A stretch of DNA of 48,475 nucleotides from a virus. The translations under genes and the position numbers were made by a program. The notes below the pieces were generated by a model. That model had not been told where the DNA came from. It did no database searches and saw nothing but the letters and a program-made list of their open reading frames with translations. Positions 32,630 through 39,856 of this stretch are shown here, one piece after another. Location of the stretch: positions 1 through 48,475 of IMG/VR virus record IMGVR_UViG_3300010293_000006; one strand, given 5' to 3'. Every line of letters starts with the position of its first letter. Position 1 is the stretch's first letter.

Positions 32630-34517
32630 CTTCTCTCCACAAAATTGGTGCCTTCGACCTTGGCCTTATGACGGGGGAAGCTTGGACGGGCTTTTTCTTT
32701 CTCGCTTCCTTAGCAACTTGTTCTTTTCCAGCTACATCAAGAATAAGCTTAGGCCCGTCAACAATAAAGAACTGTCTAAACCTATCACCATCTCTATTCT
32801 TGTGGATTCTAAGCTCTCTGATTTGACTGTCTTCATCACCACTAATGGACATCACAATATCAGAATCTTCCTCAGTGCCAGCAGTTCCTGAGCCAGCGTG
32901 CATATCTAGCTCTTGGTTGCCTCTGCCATACTCTCTGCCAACCTGAGAAAGAACAATGATAAGATAACCTCTACGATTAGCTAACTGCTTTAACTGCTTA
33001 GTATAGACAGCTAACTCTTGGAATAGTTTAGCAGCACTCTGAGCTTTCAACAATTTCAAGTGGTCGATAACAATAATCTTATATTCTTTCTTACTGATGA
33101 TCTGTTTGATTCCTTCCATATCCAATGTAGTTGTGACCATATCAATATGTTCAAACTCTTTAGTTGACAAGTCACCACCATTGGCATAAATATCAACAAC
33201 TTCTTGCTTTGTAAGGTTATGCGATATTTGCTGGAACCTTCTAAACATCTGCTTCTCGCTCATCTCTAAGCTAAGGAACAGAGTAGAAACCTTATTCTTA
33301 ATTAGAAGGTTCTGAACCAATGCAGTCTTATTGCGTCCAGGTGGGCCAAGCAATACAACAAGATTCTCACGCTCAAGCAATAGGTCTTTATCATCATACC
33401 CACAGAATGAAGCAAAATCAATAAGAGCCGAGTCACCTGCTAGAATCTTCTGCCTAAATCTCTCTTCAGCAGTACCAGCATCAATGACTTCAACTGAACT
33501 ATTCAAATCCTTATAGAACCTGCACGATTTATCACAGTGTCCTTGCATAATTTTAGAAAGAGTAGATGCACCATCACAAGCAGGAGTATAGCCACGCTTA
33601 TAGGCATCTGTCACCATCTTATCCAATTCTCTAACACTATAATCAGGATACTCACTCAATACCTTTTCACGCAATCCAGCTTTAGCCAAATGCAACGGAG
33701 TACCTTGTCTCCATATAAGGGATGCCATTGTAATAATAGTTACATGACGCTTGCCTTGTTCTAATGGAGCCTCAAACATATTATGCAAACAAGTGTTGAC
33801 AGAGCGATTAGCAAACCTACCATCTAATGTTCTAGGTTGATAATTACCATCTACAACAACTATCTTCTTTCCATACTTCTCGACATCGAATTTGGGCTGG
33901 GCAACAAAATCAGGAAAATCTGATACATCCCTAGGCTCTCTTGCCAAGTCACGATAGTCACTAAAATCAAATTCTTCAACTTCTTTCCTTGTTATTCTTA
34001 CCTTGAACAATTTTCTCTTATTATTAAATGTATTCTCTTCTCTCATTAAGCGCATACGAGAATATGCAGTCTCATCGACAGTATTACCAAAGTTATCTAT
34101 AACCCATTGCCCATACTCTGCATATAAGGATTTGCTGGGCTTCCAGTTAAATAAATCTTTGTGTAAATAAATATGGAACCCGCCACCAGAAAACTGGTAG
34201 CGGATTCCACGAATGTCAACACCAAGGTGATCTATCTTTTCTACTAATTTATGCAATGCGTTGATTGTCTCAATATCACCAACATAATCAATATCAAGAA
34301 CTAGGTGATCTGGATGATATGTACCGCTATAGCTTTTAACAGAATTATACACATCAAGGTGAGCAAGGATGGACTCGTCAAAGTAGAAAACAGAACGATA
34401 CAGTTCATCCTGCTTTTCCCTTGCTACCCTTACAAGTGAATCGTAATACCGCTCGCTGGTAGCTATATGATTTCTTCCCGAAGCAGACCCTATAGCGTAC
34501 TCAACGAGCAATCCCAT
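32622..34517 (-). CDS. Primase-helicase fusion (archaeo-eukaryotic primase fold plus DnaB-type helicase)
   Basis: 631 residues, GGAG site before ATG. The N-terminal part has AEP primase motifs: 'LVLDIDY' (Asp75, Asp77), 'QFSGGGFHIYLHKDLF' (110-122) and a basic third motif ('AYSRMRLMRE'). A Cys cluster (314, 328, 332) may bind a metal and joins the domains. The C-terminal part is a RecA-fold DnaB-type helicase: P-loop GPPGRNKT (391-398), 'LFLSLEMSEKQMFRRF', Walker B 'IIVIDHLKLL' (Asp485), 'IIVLSQVGREYGRG'. The invariant Gly before Lys in the P-loop is Asn here. It should unwind and prime phage DNA at the fork. No DNA polymerase gene is present in the window, so the host enzyme, or one outside the window, or the AEP domain itself must extend DNA. 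Confidence 0.85.
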   Translation of the reverse strand: MGLLVEYAIGSASGRNHIATSERYYDSLVRVAREKQDELYRSVFYFDESILAHLDVYNSVKSYSGTYHPDHLVLDIDYVGDIETINALHKLVEKIDHLGVDIRGIRYQFSGGGFHIYLHKDLFNWKPSKSLYAEYGQWVIDNFGNTVDETAYSRMRLMREENTFNNKRKLFKVRITRKEVEEFDFSDYRDLAREPRDVSDFPDFVAQPKFDVEKYGKKIVVVDGNYQPRTLDGRFANRSVNTCLHNMFEAPLEQGKRHVTIITMASLIWRQGTPLHLAKAGLREKVLSEYPDYSVRELDKMVTDAYKRGYTPACDGASTLSKIMQGHCDKSCRFYKDLNSSVEVIDAGTAEERFRQKILAGDSALIDFASFCGYDDKDLLLERENLVVLLGPPGRNKTALVQNLLIKNKVSTLFLSLEMSEKQMFRRFQQISHNLTKQEVVDIYANGGDLSTKEFEHIDMVTTTLDMEGIKQIISKKEYKIIVIDHLKLLKAQSAAKLFQELAVYTKQLKQLANRRGYLIIVLSQVGREYGRGNQELDMHAGSGTAGTEEDSDIVMSISGDEDSQIRELRIHKNRDGDRFRQFFIVDGPKLILDVAGKEQVAKEARKKKPVQASPVIRPRSKAPILWREDE

Positions 34518-34519
34518 AC

Positions 34520-35017
34520 TTACTCCGAATCGCCACCAGCCCAGAGCCGGACATAGCCATTCTTGACATCCTTCTTGAAGACATCTTCCAGCTCTTCAAT
34601 GGTTTCAATAGGAGCATCAACAGGAGCGAAACGAGAATACACACGATGGAAACCACGATCATCCTTATAGATACGAGCCTTGATACGATTTCCAGGGATG
34701 TCATCCTCATCAAATTCCTCGTCCACAACAGGAACACCAGCAGCCGAAGCCAGATCAGCAAACTGACGCATGGTGCCAGCAGTGGGACGACCATTATACA
34801 AACCATAACGACCATACAAACGCGAGTTAATCACCTCACCACCGTCACCAGAGAACACGATTTCCCAAACAGCATTCCAATCGTCCTTGGTGGTGCCGTT
34901 CTTCTCATTGTCAGACGCGACCTTCTCATTGACCTCATCAGTCAAATCCTTGATCTCATCAATCGACAGGATTTGCCAGCCGCTGCGGGCCTGCTTGCGG
35001 TAATTGGACACCTTCAT
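34520..35017 (-). CDS. DUF669-like putative single-stranded DNA-binding protein
   Basis: 165 residues, GGAG before ATG. 'AVWEIVFSGDGGEVINSRLYGRYGLYNGRPTAGTMRQFADLASAAGVP ... GNRIKARIYKDDRGFHRVYSRFAPVDAP' follows the order of DUF669 proteins: a strand, then a short helix, then 'G-x-(5)-V/I-x-(3)-D-x-G...N...V..F.P'. These are thought to bind single-stranded DNA and usually sit beside a Sak4-type ATPase, as here. The acidic tail (FDEDD, WAGGDSE) is also typical of SSBs. Codons end in C/G more than in neighbouring genes, suggesting high expression. Its ATG overlaps the stop of the ATPase gene. Confidence 0.6.
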   Translation of the reverse strand: MKVSNYRKQARSGWQILSIDEIKDLTDEVNEKVASDNEKNGTTKDDWNAVWEIVFSGDGGEVINSRLYGRYGLYNGRPTAGTMRQFADLASAAGVPVVDEEFDEDDIPGNRIKARIYKDDRGFHRVYSRFAPVDAPIETIEELEDVFKKDVKNGYVRLWAGGDSE

Positions 35018-35835
35018 CGCTTCACTCCTATAACTTTGCGTTGAACCTCATCTCCAGTCTTAGGAGCTTGAGGAGTTTTGTCGGCAAACAGCGTTCTCAA
35101 ACTATACGTCTTACCAGTGCCAGAATTACCAAATATAAGAATCTTCTCAGGGCTAGTATTACCACTCTCCCTGTGGGCGTTGAAGATTAGCTGAAAGTCT
35201 TGTGGAATTGCCGGTTCCAAAAGGTCTGACCTATCTTTACAATCATAACGGACTGTCGATTGGGTCTTCCAAACATAATGAACACCTTTGGTTTTCGCAA
35301 CACATTCAGCTTTCAGGATATAATCGAATTGATTTGGATAATCTTTCATGGGTTGCCCATTTAGATTCAATCTTTCATAAATAATACCACTATCTTCATC
35401 TTTCTTGTCTGCAATATGACACAAGAAGATAATTCTACAAGGAGCATCAACCATAGCAACAAGCGATTCTTCTAATTCATTGCCAATCTTATCCCAATCA
35501 TCCCACGATAACTTAGCTTTGGTACGTCTCCTAAGATCCGACCTAAGCCTACGATTAAGAGATGAGATAGTGTCAATTACGATGGTGTCAATGCCAAGCT
35601 TACCTGCATCCACACTTAGATCGTATACTTCAGTAGGAGATTCACCAATGAAAGCATCTTCACGACGCTTAATTCTACGATAAAATGCTTTCTCTCTAAC
35701 CTTACGCCATGAATCAAAATCAAATACTTCAGTCAATATAACACCAGCCTTCTCAAGACTAGGATAACCCATTTTACGAAGCTGGGCAATAAGAGTAGCC
35801 TTACTATTCTCAGTGTGAATATAGAGAATTGCCAT
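35014..35835 (-). CDS. Circularly permuted Sak4/AAA_24-type RecA-fold ATPase
   Basis: 273 residues. The chain opens with what is normally the second strand of the fold ('ILYIHTENSKATLIAQL'). It continues with Walker B 'IDTIVIDTISSL' (Asp88), the sensor strand 'RIIFLCHIADKKD', and the late family segment 'LNGQPMKDYPNQFDYILKAE', and ends with the P-loop 'KILIFGNSGTGKTYSLRTL' (GNSGTGKT at 236-243). In Sak4-like recombinases and the AAA_24 family the P-loop comes first. No second P-loop is present, so this is a rotation and not a duplication. Start: GAGG site and ATG at 35835. Probable role: single-strand annealing or recombination ATPase working with the adjacent DUF669-like SSB. Confidence 0.8.
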   Translation of the reverse strand: MAILYIHTENSKATLIAQLRKMGYPSLEKAGVILTEVFDFDSWRKVREKAFYRRIKRREDAFIGESPTEVYDLSVDAGKLGIDTIVIDTISSLNRRLRSDLRRRTKAKLSWDDWDKIGNELEESLVAMVDAPCRIIFLCHIADKKDEDSGIIYERLNLNGQPMKDYPNQFDYILKAECVAKTKGVHYVWKTQSTVRYDCKDRSDLLEPAIPQDFQLIFNAHRESGNTSPEKILIFGNSGTGKTYSLRTLFADKTPQAPKTGDEVQRKVIGVKR

Positions 35836-36016
35836 GCGTAGCTCCTCTCACTACTTCCCATCTGAACTCAACCTCATTAGTCATAATATCATTTGGTACA
35901 ACTAAATCATTCTCATCCAAATACCTCATCAATGATAATCTTTCAAATTCAGTAAGAGCTTGTGAACTTTCATTCTCTTGGTCACTGGTACTTGAACTGT
36001 CATCCATACGTTCCAT
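35810..36016 (-). CDS. Small acidic unknown protein
   Basis: 68 residues, AAGGAG 6 bases before ATG. A Ser/Asp/Glu-rich start ('MERMDDSSSTSDQENESS') is followed by helix 'ALTEFERLSLMRYLDENDLV'. The last 26 bases overlap the permuted ATPase gene. No recognised family. Confidence 0.5.
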   Translation of the reverse strand: MERMDDSSSTSDQENESSQALTEFERLSLMRYLDENDLVVPNDIMTNEVEFRWEVVRGATHGNSLYSH

Positions 36017-36156
36017 TTCTTGCTCCTTACCCAGTGCATTAATGATTTATTAGCTCTCCAAGCGTTACCTCTATGTATATTCATGTATTCTTTATACTTA
36101 ATCCTACATATAAATAACCTAACAGCCAGGATTATCAGTTTGATCTTCCAGCCCAT
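35929..36156 (-). CDS. Small basic protein with N-terminal hydrophobic helix
   Basis: 75 residues. An excellent site (TAGGAGATACTAA-ATG) supports the start. The N-terminus is a likely membrane helix ('IKLIILAVRLFI') followed by a basic, Trp-rich region ('MHWVRSKKWNVWMTVQVPV'). It overlaps the 36016 gene by 88 bases in another frame; both have good ribosome sites, so an unusual overlapping pair is likely, or only the N-terminal part matters. Function unknown. Confidence 0.45.
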   Translation of the reverse strand: MGWKIKLIILAVRLFICRIKYKEYMNIHRGNAWRANKSLMHWVRSKKWNVWMTVQVPVTKRMKVHKLLLNLKDYH

Positions 36157-36171
36157 TTAGTATCTCCTAAT

Positions 36172-36225
36172 AAAAACTACCCTGCCTCACTGAACCTCAT
36201 GATCGTCCAGCACTAGACAGGGTAG
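36172..36225 (-). terminator. Intrinsic terminator on the minus strand
   Basis: CTACCCTG (36177-36184) and CAGGGTAG (36218-36225) are perfect 8-base arms; in minus-strand sense they are followed by TTTTTATT. The long loop (33 bases) may fold further. It closes the first early unit after the 36232 gene. Confidence 0.65.
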
Positions 36226-36231
36226 AATGTA

Positions 36232-36474
36232 TCATTTCAAACGACCATAAGAATGCAGGTTGACTGTATCCTTAATGTCGTTCAATAGACACACGGCAGT
36301 CATGTAATTAATGTCACTCAATCTGCTACACATATCCATATACATAAGTAAATCCTTATACCACTTACAATCATAATGCTGTCTCATGTTATACAATTTC
36401 ATGTAAATGTAATCAATCAGATTGATGATTTGAAGCCTTGCGACCTCGTCTAGGCTAATAATCCAGTTTTTCAT
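36232..36474 (-). CDS. Small helical unknown protein
   Basis: 80 residues; GGAG lies 12 bases before the ATG, which is rather far. Helical throughout, with many Tyr, Met and Cys ('LIDYIYMKLYNMRQHYDCKWYKDLLMYMDMC'). No family recognised. Last gene before a terminator. Confidence 0.5.
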   Translation of the reverse strand: MKNWIISLDEVARLQIINLIDYIYMKLYNMRQHYDCKWYKDLLMYMDMCSRLSDINYMTAVCLLNDIKDTVNLHSYGRLK

Positions 36475-36493
36475 ATTGTGTCATTGCTCCTAT

Positions 36494-36892
36494 CTACAGG
36501 GTTCCTTGTGTGAAGAACAGCGCACTGTCAGTACGACGAATGAAAGCATCACAAGAATGCCTAGATGGTTTCACATACATTTCATGATGACATATACTAC
36601 CACAACATCCCTTGCCTTCAGGACAATTAGCTGGTGCTTCATCATAGAAATAACACTCACCACAAACATTAGATAATGCCTTATGCGTCTCATCATAAAC
36701 AAGCTTGATACCAGTTATTTTTACGATATGAAATATGCTAAAGATATAATCAAGAACATCATCAATGCCAGGCCGAACATCATCAAACACAAAATACACA
36801 GTATTATCCTCATCACAATTAGCATCAGGGTTGAATGATGTGAACGATACGTCCACACCTTTAGCCCCAAGTTGTGAAAGAAAGGATTTCAT
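36494..36892 (-). CDS. Cysteine-rich unknown protein
   Basis: 132 residues, GAGG site before ATG. Beta-rich N-terminus ('NTVYFVFDDVRPGIDDVLDYIFSIF') then a cluster of Cys and His ('VCGECYFYD', 'NCPEGKGCCGSICHHEMYV', 'HSCDAF') that probably binds zinc or forms disulphides. Similar small C-x2-C-YFYD proteins occur in other phage early regions, without known function. Confidence 0.55.
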   Translation of the reverse strand: MKSFLSQLGAKGVDVSFTSFNPDANCDEDNTVYFVFDDVRPGIDDVLDYIFSIFHIVKITGIKLVYDETHKALSNVCGECYFYDEAPANCPEGKGCCGSICHHEMYVKPSRHSCDAFIRRTDSALFFTQGTL

Positions 36893-36894
36893 AC

Positions 36895-37374
36895 TTACCT
36901 CACAACAGTTGAATTGATGAATTCATACGCATCAATGATACGAGTCTTCATTATATCCGAATCAAACCTATCAAACCTATCGTTACACTGAGATGCCAAC
37001 TTAATATTATCATCACTTACGACATCAATAGGAACTTGAACACCAAGCTGCTTGGCCCACAGAATCAATGCAGAACACTTTATGACATTAAGCATAGTGC
37101 AAATCTTAGAGAGCGTAATTATATTATCATAATTATCTTTAACAGTGATACCAGAAACAGTAGTAATCATACAAGCTAGGTCAGTTGTATCCTCGAATTT
37201 GTTAAGCATATCTTTTACCATCTTAGATGTGACATCAATAAGGGCAATCTTCTTGCTAAACGTTGCAAAGCTATCATCATTCTGAAGCTCATCATCTTGA
37301 AATGCGTTGTCCAAGAAGAGCATAATCTCGGCTACAGTAGAAGTAGCTGCTGAGTTTCCGTTGCTACTGAGCAT
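36895..37374 (-). CDS. Unknown early protein
   Basis: 159 residues, GGGATC site before ATG. Helical with an Asp-rich surface ('DNAFQDDELQNDDSFATFSKKI'), a Leu/Cys-rich middle ('ITLSKICTMLNVIKCSALILWAKQLG') and 'QCNDRFDRFDSDIMKTRIIDAYEF'. No family recognised. It overlaps the first early gene by 43 bases. Confidence 0.55.
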   Translation of the reverse strand: MLSSNGNSAATSTVAEIMLFLDNAFQDDELQNDDSFATFSKKIALIDVTSKMVKDMLNKFEDTTDLACMITTVSGITVKDNYDNIITLSKICTMLNVIKCSALILWAKQLGVQVPIDVVSDDNIKLASQCNDRFDRFDSDIMKTRIIDAYEFINSTVVR

Positions 37375-37532
37375 TGTCTGATCCCTTTCTTGAAGACTAT
37401 TGGTTTGGAGTTCATATCAGTATACAATCTAATCATATCTTTATAAAATAATCTCATACAATGATTCTTCTCATGCGACAACTTATCTGTCCAATATGAT
37501 ATACCTTTCATAATATCTTGTGCTTCAAACAT
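37332..37532 (-). CDS. First gene of the minus-strand operon, unknown
   Basis: 66 residues, AAGGAG site before ATG. Helical ('EAQDIMKGISYWTDKLSHEKNHCMRLFYKDMIRL') with a polar tail ending in LLLL. As the promoter-proximal early gene it may be a host-takeover factor, but the sequence gives no direct evidence. Confidence 0.5.
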   Translation of the reverse strand: MFEAQDIMKGISYWTDKLSHEKNHCMRLFYKDMIRLYTDMNSKPIVFKKGIRQCSVATETQQLLLL

Positions 37533-37651
37533 GATACTTCTCCTTCATGTCTTTGTTATCTAATACGCTGGGGGACAGGGTGAACGGGTAGGAGATACTA
37601 TAGAAGACTATAAGATATTATATTTAATTATTTATAAATATAAAATAATAA

Positions 37652-37685
37652 GATACTCCCCTAGGGTTAAATCTAAGGGAGTATC
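37652..37685. repeat. Inverted repeat (hairpin) upstream of the early operon
   Basis: GATACTCCCCTAG and CTAAGGGAGTATC pair over 13 positions with one mismatch, loop 8. It sits directly beside the A/T-only stretch. It could be an operator, a terminator of readthrough or an origin hairpin. Confidence 0.7.
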
Positions 37686-37762
37686 AATACTATAAAACAC
37701 CATATCTATCTTCACCAGTTATTACACTGGACATTAAGCTATTTAGTATTAACATAAAATAT

Positions 37763-37811
37763 ACTGTGTAGTATCACCTGTCCCTCTTGGAATCAGATAA
37801 TGCTACACAGT
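37763..37811. repeat. Inverted repeat with 9-base arms
   Basis: ACTGTGTAG (37763-37771) and CTACACAGT (37803-37811) are perfect inverted arms 31 bases apart, with partial extension of the match outside them. The spacing suits paired protein-binding sites. Confidence 0.6.
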
Positions 37812-37929
37812 GTTATACTATCCATCAGCACTACATGATTAATCCTTCATGGACTTACCTACTGCCATGTTTTATCGGATACGATCATACAAAGCCTAGG
37901 ATTTATGATCCTATTTAATATCAATGCTA

Positions 37930-37969
37930 TAAGTATCCCGACCACACCTGGATGGCATGGCCGGGATAC
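37930..37969 (-). terminator. Terminator of the 37979 gene
   Basis: GTATCCCG near 37932 pairs with CGGGATAC ending near 37967 (8 bases), located just past the stop of the minus-strand gene. In minus-strand sense it is followed by only a weak T stretch (TTAT). Confidence 0.55.
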
Positions 37970-37978
37970 CGTGGAAGC

Positions 37979-38236
37979 CTAGAAGTGGGCGCCAGCTTGG
38001 ATGGGCGTGATCTTGCCCATCGCGTTGAAGACGTTCTGCCCATTCTTGTTGGTGATGGGCTTTCCGTCCTTTGTGGCTTGTACGGCTTCGCTTTCCACGA
38101 TGCAGAACTGCGTCAGCCACGCTGGCAGTTCCACATCAGCAGGCATGATTGCGCTGACCATCTCGCCAGCTTCCGTGTTGCCAACGAGAATTGTGTTCTT
38201 CTCGTTCTCCAGGATGGCATTGACCTTCCACTGCAT
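37979..38236 (-). CDS. Small unknown early protein with GC-rich codons
   Basis: 85 residues from the ATG at 38236, which follows GAGGTG by 6 bases; the frame extends 41 codons upstream without a site. A compact beta-rich domain is likely ('NTILVGNTEAGEMVSAIMPADVELPAWLTQFCIVESEAVQ') with 'NKNGQNVFNAMGKITPIQAGAHF' at the end. Its codons are far richer in C and G than those of nearby genes and match those of the 25136 and 34520 genes. It stands alone with its own terminator in the regulatory region, so it may be strongly expressed or regulatory. No family recognised. Confidence 0.6.
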   Translation of the reverse strand: MQWKVNAILENEKNTILVGNTEAGEMVSAIMPADVELPAWLTQFCIVESEAVQATKDGKPITNKNGQNVFNAMGKITPIQAGAHF

Positions 38237-38342
38237 GATGCACCTCGATACTAGATGATAGCTGGCGTTGTTGCCAGCCAAGGGAACCAGAAGCGGGACG
38301 GCGAACCCAGCAGACAAGCGGGGACGCGGAGCTATAGACATG

Positions 38343-38387
38343 GGACGCCTAATAAACATTCATATAGCATTAAGTCGAACGGCGTCC
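38343..38387. repeat. Inverted repeat with 7-base arms
   Basis: GGACGCC (38343-38349) and GGCGTCC (38381-38387) are perfect inverted arms; the loop and right flank also contain a TTCATAT/ATATGTGAA match. It may be an operator between the divergent units. Confidence 0.5.
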
Positions 38388-38571
38388 GAATATGTGAATT
38401 CCGCAAAAGACCGGGGGCGGGCGATGTAGAGGGAGTCTCTCACTCACACAAATTTTCACATATACTCTCTCAACCTTTTCTACAAATACCTAGTCATCCT
38501 CCTAATAGATAAACTGATACTTCTTTTATCGCTATTTCTACCGCAAATCTGCTGACCTGTGGCAGAGGGTG

Positions 38572-38581
38572 GGTCGTATCC
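38572..38581 (+). repeat. GGTCGTATCC decamer, copy 7
   Basis: Exact copy in non-coding DNA about 200 bases before the late operon; the only copy clearly outside the body of a transcription unit. Confidence 0.8.
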
Positions 38582-38729
38582 TGCCTTTGCCTAGGGTGGG
38601 CTTGAGCGGCAGTGGGGCTAGGAGTGCGGTAAGAGCGTCCAGGAGCGAGGCTTAGGGCTTGGGAGGGTCAGGACATGGGTAGGCTAGAATGAGCCAAATT
38701 CACCGATCTGAGAGGGTCGGGTGTGGGAC

Positions 38730-38758
38730 TTGCGTTAGTGTGGGATTTTGGTTATATT
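38730..38758 (+). promoter_or_regulatory. Sigma70-like promoter of the late (head) operon
   Basis: TTGCGT (38730-38735), 17-base spacer, TATATT (38753-38758), 24 bases before the first late start codon. The -35 box is weak, which would fit a need for an activator or another polymerase. Confidence 0.55.
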
Positions 38759-38782
38759 GGCAGAAAGTCATAGGGGGAAAGA

Positions 38783-39856
38783 ATGCGTGGTGTAACAGTT
38801 GGTACTGATGAATATATTGTCAGACAATACTTCCCTTTGGGACTTTCTGCTGAGGCTGGTGAGGAATTAATAAAGGCTGGTGTTGATTATCGAATGGTAG
38901 AAAAGAATGAATTAGATGATGAAGATAGGATAGTCAGAGAGTATCATTTGTTGCTAAGTCAAGCTGATGCTGATTCTTATGGGATAACTTATTTTATTGG
39001 AGAATGGTGGAAGTTAAAGAAGAGTGACCTGCCTTATAATCTGCTTTGTAATGATGGTAGGGTTTTGACCATTACAGGGTTATCTAACGAAAGGGTATCT
39101 AAGAAGCTGGCTAATGGGAAGTGGGGGCCAGTAGCTCATCATATTATTAGGCATTATGGGGCTATATGTCATGGGACGTATGAGCCTCTTTTCCATTGGA
39201 TCGGGTATCATAGAGATATAGCTTTCCTTGAAGGTTCTATTATGAGAAGGGATCAGCTTATTAGGCAGTGGTATAAGTATGCGAAGAACCCTGTTGACGA
39301 TCCTAGACTGAAGGCATTTTGTGAAATTGTCATGGCTACTGGAGATAGCGTTTATGCTGTTATGATGGCATATAGGATTAACAGTCATGCGGAAGCAAAC
39401 GTAAAAGCTAGACTGCTTTTAGAGCTAGAGGAGACACAGAGATACATGAACGAACTAGGGAAAGAAGTTGTAGAGAAGGCCCTTAGAAGACGAAATATCT
39501 CTGACGTTGATCCTGAGCAGTGGATTTTGGAAAGGTATATCGAAGTCGTTCAAACAGTTGATGCAAATGCTAAGGCGGCTGGTACTAGAATTGCTGCTCT
39601 TAAGGAGATTACTGCACTGCTGGGATACGGGAAGAAAGAAAGAAAGGGAACAACCGCAGGCGAAGTTCCCGAGCAAAGTGCTGAAGGAACGCTTACTCAG
39701 GAAGATGTGGACAGAATTAAGAAAGAAACTCAAGAGGATATAAATGCTACCAGAGGAACGGAGACGACTACAGGAAGCGATTCTTCGACAGCCGAGACTT
39801 CTGGGGGAAACTTGTTTAAGCTCAATGATGAGGGTAAAAAGTCCGCCGTTTCATGA
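38783..39856 (+). CDS. Putative small terminase subunit or packaging accessory protein
   Basis: 357 residues, GGGGGAAA before ATG. It is first in the late operon and directly before the large terminase, the usual place of terS. The N-terminal 170 residues are alpha/beta ('SYGITYFIGEWWKLKKSDLPYNLL', 'GPVAHHIIRHYGAICHGTYEPLFHWIG'). The middle is helical ('AEANVKARLLLELEETQRYMNELGKEVVEKALRRR'), and a 'NAKAAGTRIAALKEITALLGYGKKERKG' helix precedes a Thr/Ser/Glu-rich disordered tail. It is about twice the length of ordinary small terminases. Its tail overlaps the terL start by 113 bases. The assignment is from position only. Confidence 0.45.
   Translation: MRGVTVGTDEYIVRQYFPLGLSAEAGEELIKAGVDYRMVEKNELDDEDRIVREYHLLLSQADADSYGITYFIGEWWKLKKSDLPYNLLCNDGRVLTITGLSNERVSKKLANGKWGPVAHHIIRHYGAICHGTYEPLFHWIGYHRDIAFLEGSIMRRDQLIRQWYKYAKNPVDDPRLKAFCEIVMATGDSVYAVMMAYRINSHAEANVKARLLLELEETQRYMNELGKEVVEKALRRRNISDVDPEQWILERYIEVVQTVDANAKAAGTRIAALKEITALLGYGKKERKGTTAGEVPEQSAEGTLTQEDVDRIKKETQEDINATRGTETTTGSDSSTAETSGGNLFKLNDEGKKSAVS

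Larger units (their letters stand above)
37533..37929. other. AT-rich, palindrome-rich regulatory region, candidate origin
   Basis: About 400 bases with no gene. Next to the early operon is an almost pure A/T stretch (about 37609-37650) containing, on the minus strand, TATAAT in a suitable place for early transcription. Further right lie several inverted repeats, including a short CCAGT-tattac-ACTGG near 37723 and TAGGAT-ttatg-ATCCTA near 37900. The mix of unwinding-prone DNA and palindromes, upstream of replication genes, fits an origin and/or early promoter region. No iteron series or DnaA boxes were recognised. Confidence 0.5.
38237..38782. other. Non-coding region upstream of the late operon
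   Basis: 546 bases. From left: a GC-rich leader of the 37979 gene, a palindrome (38343-38387), a T/C-rich stretch (38430-38560), then a strongly G-rich stretch (38565-38690) holding decamer copy 7 and a CGTCCAGGAGCGA block, and finally a sigma70-like promoter. Short frames here lack ribosome sites and coding character. Confidence 0.55.

Noticed and set aside
37952-38512. Plus-strand open frames over and beside the 37979 gene
   Set aside because: They mirror the minus-strand gene or run through non-coding palindromes, without ribosome sites or plausible protein composition.
38565-38690. Structural RNA or tRNA in the G-rich region
   Set aside because: No cloverleaf or convincing long stem could be drawn by hand.
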